From assembly GCA_965226775.1 (NCBI GenBank), contig CBDDEI010000002.1, positions 2,046,001 to 2,110,000 on the forward strand: 64,000 nucleotides of DNA. Reading direction: 5' to 3'. A program made the translations under genes and the position numbers. Origin of the DNA: CBDDEI01 sp965226775 (GTDB taxonomy: Bacteria > Chloroflexota > Dehalococcoidia > SHYD01). Positions 1 through 13,669 of this stretch are shown piece by piece. Under the pieces are notes generated by a model, which saw nothing but the letters and a program-made list of their open reading frames with translations, was not told the DNA's origin and searched no databases. Each line of letters starts with the position of its first letter. Positions within the stretch are counted from its first letter, which is position 1.

Positions 1-19
1 ATTTCAGCAGAGCAGCCCA

Positions 20-1147
20 ATGAACCCATCAGCAGCGCTGCCCCAGGAAAAGGGATTTAGGCTAGACTTTCCCCTCATCATAAGCGCTATGGGGCTCGTT
101 ACGACGGGCGTTTTGTTGCTCTTTAGTGCATCAAGTGTCCGAGAGCTCAACGGCCCCTTCATAGACTCTCCCCCTGGGCACCATGCGTTTCTGGGACTGA
201 TTGGGCTAGTGCTTATGCTGATAATGGCCCGGCTGGACTATCGGTTGCTTGGCGCGGTCATCCTGCCCATCTACCTCATAGTAATACTCCTCCTCGTCGC
301 GGTGCCCTTCATAGGCGAGTCCGTGAATGAAGCACGGCGGTGGCTCAACCTGGGCCTCTTCCTAATCCAACCCTCAGAGATAGCCAAGCCAATCTTGGTG
401 GTCATGCTCGCTAAGATATTTGCCGACAATCGTACGCAGTTGTCCAGTATACGGATTCCCATCTTCACCGTCCTGCTGGCGGCTCTCCCCGCAGCGCTGG
501 TCTTCATACAGCCCGACCTGGGCACTACGGCTATCTTTGGCGCCATCTGGGCGGGAATTGCCATTATGGCCGGTATCCGAGCGCGCCACCTGGCACTGAT
601 TAGTGTCCTGTTTGCGGTAGCGGCGCCCCTCATCGTGCTTTTTGCAGCCCGCTCTTACATGCGAGACCGGTTGCTCCTTTTCCTCAACCCAGAGCTAGAC
701 CCCCTGGGGGCCGGGTACAACATCCTGCAATCGGAGATCAGCGTCGGTTCCGGCGGCCTCTTTGGGAGAGGCCTGTTCAACGGCACACAGAGCCAGCTTA
801 ACTTCCTCCGCATCCAGAAGACCGACTTCATCTTCAGCGTCTTGGGAGAAGAGCTGGGCTTTATAGGCGCTATCTTCATCCTGGTCTTGTTCGCTATCCT
901 ATTGTTCCGTGGGCTGCACATTGCCAGCCATGCGCGAGACGATCTGGGACGCAACATTGCCATAGGCATCGTCATGATGTTCCTGTGCCAGATCTTCATT
1001 AACATTGGTGTAAATATCCGGCTGCTGCCCGTGACCGGCATCCCACTGCCCTTCCTCAGTTATGGCGGCAGCTCATTGCTCTCCTCATTGCTCGCGTTGG
1101 GCGTTCTGCAAAGCATCTACGTACACCGTAGACAAACTAACTGGTAA
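20..1147 (+). CDS. rodA: RodA/FtsW-family SEDS peptidoglycan polymerase
   Basis: Polytopic membrane glycosyltransferase of the SEDS family, which polymerises lipid II for lateral wall synthesis. The 375 aa length is normal for RodA. Around ten hydrophobic segments run through the chain. The family block QPSEIAKP is seen at about residues 117-124, and the conserved loop containing KTDFIFSVLGEELGF lies near residue 270. The ATG at 20 is used, but the frame is open to the left edge of the window and the ribosome site is weak, so an upstream start cannot be excluded. It converges on clpC and shares a bidirectional terminator. RodA is preferred over FtsW from the motif context; no division genes are adjacent. 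Confidence 0.88.
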   Translation: MNPSAALPQEKGFRLDFPLIISAMGLVTTGVLLLFSASSVRELNGPFIDSPPGHHAFLGLIGLVLMLIMARLDYRLLGAVILPIYLIVILLLVAVPFIGESVNEARRWLNLGLFLIQPSEIAKPILVVMLAKIFADNRTQLSSIRIPIFTVLLAALPAALVFIQPDLGTTAIFGAIWAGIAIMAGIRARHLALISVLFAVAAPLIVLFAARSYMRDRLLLFLNPELDPLGAGYNILQSEISVGSGGLFGRGLFNGTQSQLNFLRIQKTDFIFSVLGEELGFIGAIFILVLFAILLFRGLHIASHARDDLGRNIAIGIVMMFLCQIFINIGVNIRLLPVTGIPLPFLSYGGSSLLSSLLALGVLQSIYVHRRQTNW

Positions 1148-1150
1148 CGC

Positions 1151-1181
1151 AAAAGCCCCCCGCCAATGGCGGGGGGCTTTT
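1151..1181. terminator. Bidirectional rho-independent terminator between rodA and clpC
   Basis: A GC-rich 10-bp stem (GCCCCCCGCC / GGCGGGGGGC) with a 3-nt loop is flanked by AAAA on the left and TTTT on the right, so it can terminate transcription from both sides. It lies directly after the rodA stop and downstream of the minus-strand clpC stop. Confidence 0.9.
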
Positions 1182-1217
1182 CTCGTCGTTTTATATCTAA
1201 GGAGTGGCTCGGTTCCT

Positions 1218-3683
1218 TTACGCAGGGGTTGCCGCAACCTCCACTGGCTTCAGGACTATCTCCTCATCTTCCACATCTACCAGAATAGTATCGCCAGCGC
1301 TGTACTGTTCTTCCAGAATGGCCTCAGAGAGCTTGTCCTCCACAGTATCCTGAAGCAGCCGCCGCAGTGGCCTAGCACCAAAGGATTCGTCGTACCCCTT
1401 GGTCCCCAGATAATCCTTCGCCGCAAGCGTAACTTCTAGCTTCATGCCACTCTCTTGAACCTGCTTGGCAACGAAGACCAGCTCCAGGTCCACGATAGAA
1501 CGTAGCTGCTCTTTGTTCAGCGCATGGAACACTACAGTAGCATCAATGCGGTTCAGGAACTCGGGGCGGAATGCCTTTTGCAACTCAGCAGTGACTTTCT
1601 CCCGCATCTTGCTATAGACCTCTTCCTGGGTCTTCGCCTCGTCACGCTGTACCGCAAACCCTAGCGTTGTGTCCCGCTTAATGAGCTCTGCGCCCAGGTT
1701 GCTGGTCATCATAATGAGCGTGTTCCGGAAGTCTACCTTACGCCCCTTGGCATCGGTCAGGTAGCCATCCTCAAAGATCTGGAGAAGCATGTTAAAGACC
1801 TCAGGATGGGCCTTCTCTACTTCGTCCAAGAGGATAGCGCAGTAGGACTTGCGCCGCACGGTATCAGTGAGTTGGCCGCCGTCGTCGTAACCGATGTACC
1901 CTGGAGGTGCGCCCACCAGCCGAGCAACGGTGTGCCGTTCCATGAATTCAGACATATCCAGTTTGATGAGCGCGTCCTCGCTGCCAAACATAAAGTCCGC
2001 CAGCGCCTTAGCCAGCAAGCTCTTGCCGACACCTGTGGGGCCAAGGAACATGAACACGCCAATGGGTCGTTTGGGATCCTTAAGTCCTGCCCGAGCTCGG
2101 CGCACTGCCTTCGCAATCGTAGTGATGGCCTCTTGCTGGCCCACCACGCGATTGTGCAGCGCCTCCTCCATGTGGAGTAGCTTGGCCGACTCTTCACTGG
2201 CCAGCCGCATGACCGGGATTCCGGTCCACATGCTCACCACCTGGGCGATGTCTTCTTCCGTCACCACCAGCGGGGCAGGCTCATGCGCCTCTTCGTAACT
2301 GCCGCCCTCTAGACTCTCTATACGCTCCACAAGGTGAAGCTCGCGGTCTCGGAGCTCGGCAGCATACTCATACTGCTGGGAAGCGATGGCAGTTTCTTTC
2401 TCCCGCCGCACGCTCTCAAGCCCACGCATGGCCTCCTTCACGGAAGGCGGCATCTGCGAGCGTTTGATGCGGACTCTAGAAGAAGCCTCGTCTATCAGGT
2501 CAATTGCCTTGTCAGGCAGGAATCGGTCGGAGATGTAGCGAGCGGAAAGGTGCGCCGCGGCTTCCACCGCCTCTTGACTAATAGTCAGGTGGTGGTGTTC
2601 CTCATAGCGGCCCTTAATGCCGTCCAGAATCTTAATCGTGTCCTCCACGGTGGGCTCTTCCACCATGACCGGCTGGAAGCGCCGCTCCAAGGCGGCATCC
2701 CGCTCGATATGCTTGCGATATTCGTCCAGGGTGGTAGCGCCAATGCACTGGAGCTCGCCGCGGGCCAGGGATGGCTTCAGGATGTTAGCCGCATCCACTG
2801 CGCCTTCTGCCGCGCCGGCGCCCACAAGAGTGTGCAGCTCGTCAATGAACATGACGCAGTTGCCGGAACTTTTGATCTCTTCGATAACTTTCTTTAGGCG
2901 TTCTTCAAACTCGCCGCGGTATTTGGTGCCTGCTACCAGCGACCCCATGTCCAGGGTCACCAAGCGGCGTCCCTGCAGCGTGTCCGGCACGTCGCCACTG
3001 ATGATGCGCTGAGCCAGCGCCTCGACAATAGCCGTCTTGCCCACACCCGGCTCGCCGATGAGCACAGGGTTGTTTTTGGTGCGGCGGTTCAGAATTTGCA
3101 CCACCCGCTCTATCTCTTTGCTGCGGCCAACGACAGGATCCAGCTTATCGGCTCGCGCCAGCGCCGTGAGGTCCATGCCTAACTGGTCGACGGTGGGAGT
3201 GCGGGTGCTGCTGCGGCCCTGGGTATGGGTCTGCGGCCCACTCTGGCTAAGGATGCGGGTGGTCTCCGTCCGCACCTTCTCCAGGTTAACGCCCAGGCTT
3301 TCCAGAACGCCGGCGGCAATGCCCTCTCCCTCTCGGACGAGGCCAAGGAGAAGGTGCTCGGTGCCAATATAGTGATGATTGAGACGCCGTGCCTCATCCA
3401 CCGCCAGCTCGATGACCTTCTTGGCTCGGGGAGTCAAGCCGACATCACCGCTGCTGGGGCGGTCGCCACGACCAATGATAAATTCGACCGCGGAACGTAC
3501 TTTGTTTAGCTCAACACCTAGGTTGGACAGTACTTTAGCAGCCAGGCCATCCCCTTCCCGTACCAGACCCAGGAGGAGATGCTCTGTACCTATGTAGTTG
3601 TGGTTAAAGCGCTGCGCCTCTTCTTGGGCAAGGCTTAATACTCTGCGTGCTCTCTCTGTAAACTTGTCGAACCTATCTGCCAT
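1218..3683 (-). CDS. clpC: ATP-dependent Clp protease ATPase subunit ClpC
   Basis: AAA+ unfoldase that feeds substrates to ClpP in the cytosol. 821 aa. Two N-terminal Clp-N repeats occupy residues ~1-145 (the IGTEHLLLGLVREG block occurs twice). The first AAA module has Walker A GEPGVGKT at 210-217 and Walker B followed by DELH at 281-284. A UVR-like coiled segment at ~418-450 marks ClpC rather than ClpA or ClpB. The second AAA module has Walker A GPTGVGKS at 548-555. The start is supported by AAGGAG upstream. A TATAAT -10 candidate lies at 3769-3774 on the minus strand. No clpP or McsA/McsB genes are adjacent. Confidence 0.96.
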   Translation of the reverse strand: MADRFDKFTERARRVLSLAQEEAQRFNHNYIGTEHLLLGLVREGDGLAAKVLSNLGVELNKVRSAVEFIIGRGDRPSSGDVGLTPRAKKVIELAVDEARRLNHHYIGTEHLLLGLVREGEGIAAGVLESLGVNLEKVRTETTRILSQSGPQTHTQGRSSTRTPTVDQLGMDLTALARADKLDPVVGRSKEIERVVQILNRRTKNNPVLIGEPGVGKTAIVEALAQRIISGDVPDTLQGRRLVTLDMGSLVAGTKYRGEFEERLKKVIEEIKSSGNCVMFIDELHTLVGAGAAEGAVDAANILKPSLARGELQCIGATTLDEYRKHIERDAALERRFQPVMVEEPTVEDTIKILDGIKGRYEEHHHLTISQEAVEAAAHLSARYISDRFLPDKAIDLIDEASSRVRIKRSQMPPSVKEAMRGLESVRREKETAIASQQYEYAAELRDRELHLVERIESLEGGSYEEAHEPAPLVVTEEDIAQVVSMWTGIPVMRLASEESAKLLHMEEALHNRVVGQQEAITTIAKAVRRARAGLKDPKRPIGVFMFLGPTGVGKSLLAKALADFMFGSEDALIKLDMSEFMERHTVARLVGAPPGYIGYDDGGQLTDTVRRKSYCAILLDEVEKAHPEVFNMLLQIFEDGYLTDAKGRKVDFRNTLIMMTSNLGAELIKRDTTLGFAVQRDEAKTQEEVYSKMREKVTAELQKAFRPEFLNRIDATVVFHALNKEQLRSIVDLELVFVAKQVQESGMKLEVTLAAKDYLGTKGYDESFGARPLRRLLQDTVEDKLSEAILEEQYSAGDTILVDVEDEEIVLKPVEVAATPA

Positions 3684-3768
3684 GCTCTGCTCCTTAGAAG
3701 CACTATGACTTACGCCCTATGCTTCCAACTAGGGTCTCAATGCTAAACGCCGTTTGTCCGTTAGCACT

Positions 3769-3774
3769 ATTATA
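3769..3774 (-). promoter_or_regulatory. Candidate -10 element for clpC
   Basis: TATAAT read on the minus strand, about 86 nt upstream of the clpC start. No convincing -35 is seen at the expected distance, so this is a weak call. Confidence 0.4.
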
Positions 3775-3839
3775 GTACGTTCTGGGGCGCTTCGCTCCCC
3801 TAAACCAGGGCTTTTGCGAGCATTTCCCCTAGTGAGACG

Positions 3840-5210
3840 TTAAGTTGTTGTTTCGTCTTCTTTGGCGTCGTCGCTGTCCCGTTCGTCGGCCAGATTGCCT
3901 TGAGCTCGTAGTTGCTCAAGCACAGAACGGGAGCTTTCAGACATCGTTTCTTCTAGCGTGGGAGCTGCAGAAACGGTCTCTTGGTGGACAGGCTCCACCG
4001 CTTCCGGCACCACTTTGCGTTCTTGCGTCTCTATCTCCGGCAGCGCTTGCCGCAGACTAAGGCCAAGGCGCTGGCGGTCCCGCTCAATGCGGATGATCTT
4101 CAGCGTCATCACGTCGCCTTCCTTCACCACCTCTTTGGGGTGGCTAATGCGACGGTCTGCCAGCTCAGAAATATGGATGAGCCCCTCTACCGGACCTTCT
4201 ATTGAAGCAAAGGCTCCAAAGTTGGTGAGCTTGGTGATGGTGCCGTTGATGAGTTGCCCCACCATATACTTGTCCATCACCTCTTCCCATGCTTGAGGCT
4301 GTGCCCGTCGGAGACTAAGCGCAATCTTCTTGGTCTCTTGGTCTACCTTCAACACGTAGACGTCTAGCTCTTCACCAACTTTAACTACTTCCTCAGGGTC
4401 CCGGTTACGGCCCCAAGCTAGCTCGGAGAGGTGAACGAGCCCATCTGCGCCGCCAACGTCTACAAAGACCCCAAAGGGACGGATACTGGTGACCGCGCCT
4501 TTGGTTATCGTGCCTTCTTGCAGCTCAGAGAGCAGGCGCTCTTTCTGCTGGGCGCGCCATTCTTGTTGCGCGGCACGTTCAGAGAGGATAAAGCGGTTGC
4601 GGCGGCGGTTGAGTTCAATAATCTTGAGCCGCAGGAATCTCCCAATCCACTGAGCCAGCCGTTCGTCAGAGATAGCCTCTTCCGAATCGCCCTCAGGGCG
4701 CAGGCCAACCACCTGCGATGTGGGGACAAACCCGCGAACGCCTTCAACGTTCACCAAAAGGCCGCCCTTGTTGTAGCCCATAACCTCTGCGTCAAAGATC
4801 TCGCCGGCCTCAAAGCGCTGCTGCAGGGTACGCCAGCCTCGCTCGCCGGTAGCGCGATCCAGGGAGAGCACTACCTGGCCGTCCTGCGTCTCAGGCTGCA
4901 GCACGTAGGCTAGCACCTTGTCACCCACCTTCAACTCTTCCCACTCTGGAGGAGTGAGGGAGCGCATCTCGTTAGCGGGGATAACACCCTCGGTCTTAAA
5001 GCCAAAGTCCACCAGGATGCCATCATGGTCTAGTTGGGCAATTATGCCCTCAATGATGTCACCGCGGTGAATCTCTTTGAAGCTATCTGGCTCCCCTTCC
5101 CAGAGTTCGGCCATACCCATGGCAAACTCCTCATTAGGAGTTTCTGCTGGGGTTTCCTCCGGGGTTTCTTCGGTTTGGGATACAGTTTGGTCGCTAGGGT
5201 TCATAGTCAC
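3840..5210 (-). CDS. rpsA: 30S ribosomal protein S1 homologue with four S1 domains
   Basis: RNA-binding protein that helps mRNA bind the 30S subunit. 456 aa with four S1 (OB-fold) repeats beginning near residues 46, 133, 234 and 318; repeats 3 and 4 carry the typical FGVFVDV / FGAFASI and HISEL patterns. E. coli S1 has six repeats, so this is the shorter form found in many non-proteobacteria. N- and C-terminal tails are acidic. Start: GTG at 5210 is 9 nt after GGAAGGAG; the ATG two codons later is too far (15 nt), so GTG is preferred. It lies between clpC and the 5S gene. Confidence 0.92.
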   Translation of the reverse strand: MTMNPSDQTVSQTEETPEETPAETPNEEFAMGMAELWEGEPDSFKEIHRGDIIEGIIAQLDHDGILVDFGFKTEGVIPANEMRSLTPPEWEELKVGDKVLAYVLQPETQDGQVVLSLDRATGERGWRTLQQRFEAGEIFDAEVMGYNKGGLLVNVEGVRGFVPTSQVVGLRPEGDSEEAISDERLAQWIGRFLRLKIIELNRRRNRFILSERAAQQEWRAQQKERLLSELQEGTITKGAVTSIRPFGVFVDVGGADGLVHLSELAWGRNRDPEEVVKVGEELDVYVLKVDQETKKIALSLRRAQPQAWEEVMDKYMVGQLINGTITKLTNFGAFASIEGPVEGLIHISELADRRISHPKEVVKEGDVMTLKIIRIERDRQRLGLSLRQALPEIETQERKVVPEAVEPVHQETVSAAPTLEETMSESSRSVLEQLRAQGNLADERDSDDAKEDETTT

Positions 5211-5411
5211 AGAATCCAGCTCCTTCCCAGCTGCCCACTGCGTCTACAAATTATCCATAGCTAAGGGACGCGGCAGTGTAGGTAATAGGTGCCTCATGGT
5301 AGCACAGGCAACAAAGAGGGGCAAGCCTAGCACCCAAGGAGTGCCTAGGCGGAGTTCGTAGAGTAGCTAGGTAAGTCGGGGGGAGCACGTTAAGGAAAAG
5401 GAAAAAGCGCT

Positions 5412-5528
5412 TCTGGCAACGGCATATTTTCCACACCCAGTTGCCCGGGCAGTATCGTCTGCGCTGAGGCGTTTCACTTCCGTGTTCGGGATGAGAACGG
5501 GTGGGGCCACCTCGCAATGCCACCAGAA
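5412..5528 (-). rRNA. rrf: 5S ribosomal RNA
   Basis: On the minus strand it opens with CTGGTGGCATTGCGAGG and contains the conserved loop sequence CATCCCGAACACGGAAGTGAA. The ends pair as helix I (GGTGGC / GCCA plus flanking GCGCTT...AGCGC), and a T-rich run follows the 3' side, so the outer stem may also aid termination. It is the last gene of the rRNA operon. Ends are approximate by a few bases. Confidence 0.93.
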
Positions 5529-5552
5529 AGCGCTCTTAACCACAAAGTAAGT

Positions 5553-5627
5553 TGGTAGCGGGAGTTGGATTCGAACCAACGACCTTCGGGTTATGAGCCC
5601 GACGAGCTGCCACTGCTCCATCCCGCG
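5553..5627 (-). tRNA. Initiator tRNA-fMet (CAT)
   Basis: Cloverleaf on the minus strand with anticodon CAT in loop CTCATAA. It has two initiator marks: an unpaired first acceptor position (C1 opposite T72) and three consecutive G:C pairs in the anticodon stem (GGG/CCC). The 3' CCA is encoded. It sits between 23S and 5S within the rRNA operon. Confidence 0.95.
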
Positions 5628-5758
5628 CCAAGTCTCGCAGTTCTCTCTTCTCTGCCGGAGCGAAGGGAGCCGTAGCGCCCATCCGCTGCGAGTAGAGAAG
5701 AGCAGCGATCAATCTGAAGAGGGTTTGTTCATCGGGGGAACTTGTGTGCGGTTTAATG

Positions 5759-8752
<2,994 letters not shown>

Positions 8753-8790
8753 CTAAATCCCACACAAGTAAAGTACCCTCAGAACATTCC

Positions 8791-8810
8791 CTCTTCAGTT
8801 GTTAACGTGC
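8791..8810 (-). promoter_or_regulatory. Possible boxA-like antitermination site before 23S
   Basis: Reads CACGTTAACAACTGAAGAG on the minus strand, closely matching CACCTTAACAACTAGATAG upstream of 16S (11049-11067). The position, in the leader and again in the 16S-23S spacer, matches where rRNA boxA elements sit in other bacteria. Confidence 0.55.
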
Positions 8811-9014
8811 CGCCGTTGCCGGCTTTGGGCTTAACCGCCCAGGAGAATGTAGCGGATCCCGCTGCCCTCTCCTGATAGGTTAAGCAATCACTATTGCTGG
8901 GTGCTAAGTATTTTAAGGCAGAAAAAAACGGCCTACGTCTTCAGGCCGCTTCCTGAAGTCCGCGCTTTATCCGTTTACCCGGTGCCTTCTGCCGTTGCGT
9001 TGTTCCTTTCTACT

Positions 9015-9090
9015 TGGTGGAGCCGAGGGGATTCGAACCCCTGACCTCCGCCGTGCAAAGGCGGCGCTCTCCCAACTAAGCTACGGCCCC
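9015..9090 (-). tRNA. tRNA-Ala (TGC)
   Basis: 76-nt cloverleaf with acceptor GGGGCCG / CGGCTCC, anticodon loop TTTGCAC (TGC), T-loop TTCGAAT and encoded CCA. In the 16S-23S spacer, the usual place for tRNA-Ile/tRNA-Ala pairs. Confidence 0.97.
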
Positions 9091-9219
9091 GCCTCTACGC
9101 TTCCTACGGCGTTCTTTTTATCATACCAGATGCAGCGCGCTTTGTGATACTGTGCCGGTTTTACGGCGGTGGTGCTGCTGCCTTCTGTGTCTGTCTACCT
9201 GCCTTTGTTACTTACGTGA

Positions 9220-9296
9220 TGGTGGGCCACGATGGACTCGAACCATCGACCCCAGTCTTATCAGGACTGTGCTCTAACCAGCTGAGCTAGTGGCCC
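9220..9296 (-). tRNA. tRNA-Ile (GAT)
   Basis: 77-nt cloverleaf with acceptor GGGCCAC / GTGGCCC, anticodon loop CTGATAA (GAT), T-loop TTCGAGT and encoded CCA. Lies in the 16S-23S spacer upstream of tRNA-Ala. Confidence 0.97.
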
Positions 9297-9496
9297 AAGA
9301 ACCCTACTCGTCAGCGCCGCCTCAATGCGGCAGATGCGTTCAGGCGCTTGGCCCACTCAGCAGATGCCTCCTGAGCGACGCCTTAACCTCTAGATAGCGG
9401 AAGGACCCCATTGCGAGCTTGGGCAGCGGGGACTGCCCATCGACCTAGGAGATTGGGGGCAGAAATTTGCATCTCCGACCTCCGAGAACTCCCTAG

Positions 9497-10981
<1,485 letters not shown>

Positions 10982-11048
10982 AGTACCCCTATTACGGGGC
11001 ATTTTGGCATGTTTTTAGCATGTATTGTTTGCCCGCTTGTTCCTTCCG

Positions 11049-11067
11049 CTATCTAGTTGTTAAGGTG
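11049..11067 (-). promoter_or_regulatory. Possible boxA-like element in rRNA leader
   Basis: CACCTTAACAACTAGATAG on the minus strand, between the operon promoter and 16S. A near copy precedes 23S at 8791-8810. Confidence 0.55.
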
Positions 11068-11091
11068 CGCCCTGCTTTAGGGGCATTGAGT

Positions 11092-11120
11092 AATGTAGCA
11101 AGTGGGGGCTCCCCTGTCAA
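11092..11120 (-). promoter_or_regulatory. Strong sigma-70-type promoter of the rRNA operon
   Basis: On the minus strand a perfect -35 TTGACA (11115-11120) and a -10 TACATT (11092-11097) are separated by exactly 17 nt. It is about 110 nt upstream of the 16S 5' end. Confidence 0.88.
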
Positions 11121-11207
11121 GCGTCCTTTTTCCATATTCTCCAAACGCGGCACGCCCAGGCCGCTGCGTCTCAAGGGCCTGGGCGTGCGTCTAATTACTT
11201 TAACGGG

Positions 11208-12179
11208 TTAGAGAATGGCGATGGGGTTCACCGGGCTGGCGCTGGCATTGTTCAGGCGCAGCGGCGGGATCACCATCTGGAACTCCCAGCGGTTCAGGCG
11301 CGCGCACTGCACAGCCAGGTCCTCGTAGTCTGCGCCGTCAAGCAGCCAGAGGCCCAGCGCGGCCATGCCAATGCTGTGGACCGGGCGCACCATCTTGCCC
11401 TCGTCGGCGGGGAAGACATCGTTCGCCGTATCGCAGGCCAGCAGCGCTACATCTCGCTCCTTGAGCCACGGAAGGCATGCGCCATCCGGCCCCGCCTGTT
11501 CGCTGGGACGGGAGTTCCAGCCTTCGGCGCGCTTGCGCATGGGGTGGCCGGAGCGAATGCAAAGGATGTCTCCGGGCTCTACTTTCACGCCTTGGGCCTT
11601 CTCCGCCGCTTCCAAGTCCTCCGGGAAGATCTTGGTGCGTGGCTCCAGCCAGTCCACGCCCTGGAGACGGGCGATGTCCAGCAGCACGCCGCGGCTCACA
11701 ACGCCATCAGCCACCAGTGTGATGTCGCCTTTGACGATGTCCCGCGAGCTCACTGCCTCGGAAGCGAGTACGCCGTTGAACAGGGTCATCGGCCGGTCCA
11801 TCGATGGCTTGAAGAAGGTGTGGCCCGGCGCGTCCAGATGAGACAGCGTTAGGCCGTGGGTGTTCAGCACCACTACATCGGAACTGGCGCCGCGGCCAAG
11901 AAAGTCCGGGCTGTGGATATCGCCAAAGGTGCTGGTGAACCGGCGGGGTTCCGCCCACGCGTCGTCCAGATTGTGCTCAAAGAAACGGATGGGCATGGAG
12001 CAGGAAACGCTAATCCCCTCTGTGACCAGCGCAGCGGCCTGTCGCCGCTTCTCTGGCGTAATGAGGTTGAGCGTGCCCATAAGCTCGTCCTTGCCCCAGC
12101 GGCCCCAGTTGCTCAGCTCGTCAAACCATTGGTGGAACTGTTCAGTGCTGGGTGTTTCACGGGATGCTTGGGTAGCCAT
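11208..12179 (-). CDS. Cyclase-family metal-dependent hydrolase (kynurenine formamidase-like fold)
   Basis: 323 aa. Matches the cyclase family (PF04199), Zn/Mn-dependent hydrolases that include kynurenine formamidase and isatin hydrolase. The metal-binding motif appears as H108-G-L-T-L-S-H114-L-D116-A-P-G-H120, the family HxGTHxDxPxH pattern with G-to-L and T-to-S variations. The longer N-terminal part resembles the larger branch of the family often seen in catabolic clusters. The substrate cannot be told from sequence. It is a single gene, with a 180-nt gap to the aldo/keto reductase on the same strand. Confidence 0.85.
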   Translation of the reverse strand: MATQASRETPSTEQFHQWFDELSNWGRWGKDELMGTLNLITPEKRRQAAALVTEGISVSCSMPIRFFEHNLDDAWAEPRRFTSTFGDIHSPDFLGRGASSDVVVLNTHGLTLSHLDAPGHTFFKPSMDRPMTLFNGVLASEAVSSRDIVKGDITLVADGVVSRGVLLDIARLQGVDWLEPRTKIFPEDLEAAEKAQGVKVEPGDILCIRSGHPMRKRAEGWNSRPSEQAGPDGACLPWLKERDVALLACDTANDVFPADEGKMVRPVHSIGMAALGLWLLDGADYEDLAVQCARLNRWEFQMVIPPLRLNNASASPVNPIAIL

Positions 12180-12309
12180 AGTCTTCTCCTATACGAGTTA
12201 CTGTGCGCGAGCGGGGAGTAGTACCCTCTCACCAATGAGCCGCCCGCAGCGCTGCCCAAAAGTGTAGCACACGCGCTGCCTGCTTCAAGTCCTGCACCCG
12301 CGCACTAAG

Positions 12310-12340
12310 GAAACGGGGGAACGCTAAGCGCTCCCCCGTT
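12310..12340 (-). terminator. Hairpin downstream of the aldo/keto reductase
   Basis: Arms AACGGGGGA and TCCCCCGTT around a short loop (inner GCG...CGC) just past the minus-strand aldo/keto reductase stop. The T-tract is weak on both sides. Confidence 0.6.
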
Positions 12341-12360
12341 GTACACCCGTGGTTTATAGA

Positions 12361-13431
12361 CTACTCCGGACCGCCCGGCTCCTCAGCGGCCCAATTGCCA
12401 AAGTTGGAGTTCCAGTAGGACTCTACCCTCACCATCTCTTCCTCGGTGAGGCCAGGCATACCTGAACAAGCAGCAATCTCTTCCAACTGGTTGATGTCGG
12501 AGAAGCCGCCGAGAGAGGTGGCCACGCCAGGATACATCAGGTTGAAGATGGTCCCTGCCTGGGCCAAGTTACGGCCGGGCTTGGACAGGAACGCCAGTTT
12601 CTTGGCCCTTTCTATATTGTTGAGGAAGGCAGGAGAGGGATTGGCCCGCGGGCCCGCCGTTACCAGCGGATGGGGCGCGCCGCCCATGATGGTGTTGTCC
12701 GCAAGCACGCCGCCGGCCAGCGGGCTGTAGATGACGCCCATAGCCCCTACTTCCTCAGCGTATGAGATGACGTTGCCAAAGTCCGACCCCACCTTGAGTC
12801 CCAAGGGCTTCACCATAGTGCCGGTGGGGTTGAGTAGGTGCGTAGTTACGTTGATAAGAGAGAAGATGCCGGTATCCAGGAGCGTGCGTACCTGAGTGCC
12901 GTCATTGCCGCGGCAAATGAAGCCCAGATAACGCGCTTTTCCTGCGTCCCTTACGCGCTCCAGCCCTTCAATTGCGCCGCCCTTCTTGAAGTAATCTTCT
13001 ATCCAAACCGTAGAGTAGTAGCCGCCGCCGTCAGGCCGGGAGTTCATCTCCGGCTTATCCCACACCGGGCCGTTGTGGATCATCAGCACATCGGTATACT
13101 CCACGCCCATCCGCTCCAGGCTCTCGTTTAGAGAACGCTCCACTAGGCCGGCGATGTCGTCCAGATTATGCCCGCGGATCTCTATCTTGGTGCAGATTAG
13201 GGGCCGCGCACCCAGTTCACGCATTACTTTGCCCAGATTGACCTCAGAAGCGCCGGGGTAGCCGTAGTCCGGCGACTCGTCAAAATAGTTGATGCCCAGC
13301 TCTAATGCCCGGTCTATGGCCTTGACCTGCTCCTCAAAACTACCCCGAACCATTAGGCCGGCCGCGCCGCCGCAGCCAAACCCAATCTCGGAAATCTTGA
13401 GATCGGTATCTCCAACCGTACGGTATTCCAT
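12361..13431 (-). CDS. Aldo/keto reductase
   Basis: 356 aa NAD(P)H-dependent TIM-barrel oxidoreductase. The catalytic tetrad can be placed: D51 (NYFDESPDYG), Y56, K82 (ICTKIEIRG) and H119 (DVLMIHNGP). The start is the ATG at 13431, because AGGAGGAGGG precedes it by 5 nt. A longer frame from 13473 lacks such a site and would add 14 residues upstream of the conserved RTVGDTDLKISEIGFG opening. Residues ~125-160 are less typical than the core and may shape substrate choice. Divergent from the MFS gene. Confidence 0.88.
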   Translation of the reverse strand: MEYRTVGDTDLKISEIGFGCGGAAGLMVRGSFEEQVKAIDRALELGINYFDESPDYGYPGASEVNLGKVMRELGARPLICTKIEIRGHNLDDIAGLVERSLNESLERMGVEYTDVLMIHNGPVWDKPEMNSRPDGGGYYSTVWIEDYFKKGGAIEGLERVRDAGKARYLGFICRGNDGTQVRTLLDTGIFSLINVTTHLLNPTGTMVKPLGLKVGSDFGNVISYAEEVGAMGVIYSPLAGGVLADNTIMGGAPHPLVTAGPRANPSPAFLNNIERAKKLAFLSKPGRNLAQAGTIFNLMYPGVATSLGGFSDINQLEEIAACSGMPGLTEEEMVRVESYWNSNFGNWAAEEPGGPE

Positions 13432-13619
13432 GGAACCCTCCTCCTTCGCTTGTTTCACCGGTATCCGGGCCATTACGCTCTCGCATAACCACCCAGGCTG
13501 TATCTATATGCCCTATCAGCGGTAAGCGTATGAGTGGCGTTACGTGCTGTCAAGAGAACTACTGCGCAAAGCAACACACCGCTCACCGGCTCTGTCCCAC
13601 AAGGCGATACGAGAAGCGG

Positions 13620-13625
13620 TATAAT
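13620..13625 (+). promoter_or_regulatory. Candidate -10 for the MFS gene
   Basis: TATAAT 45 nt before the MFS start codon in the divergent intergenic region. The -35 is poor. Confidence 0.4.
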
Positions 13626-13669
13626 CGGCGATAGTCAGTACTTAAGCGCTTTGCAGCTAGAAAGCCTCT

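Noticed and set aside
1062..1439. Short plus-strand frame between rodA and clpC
   Set aside because: Overlaps the rodA end, the bidirectional terminator and the clpC end.
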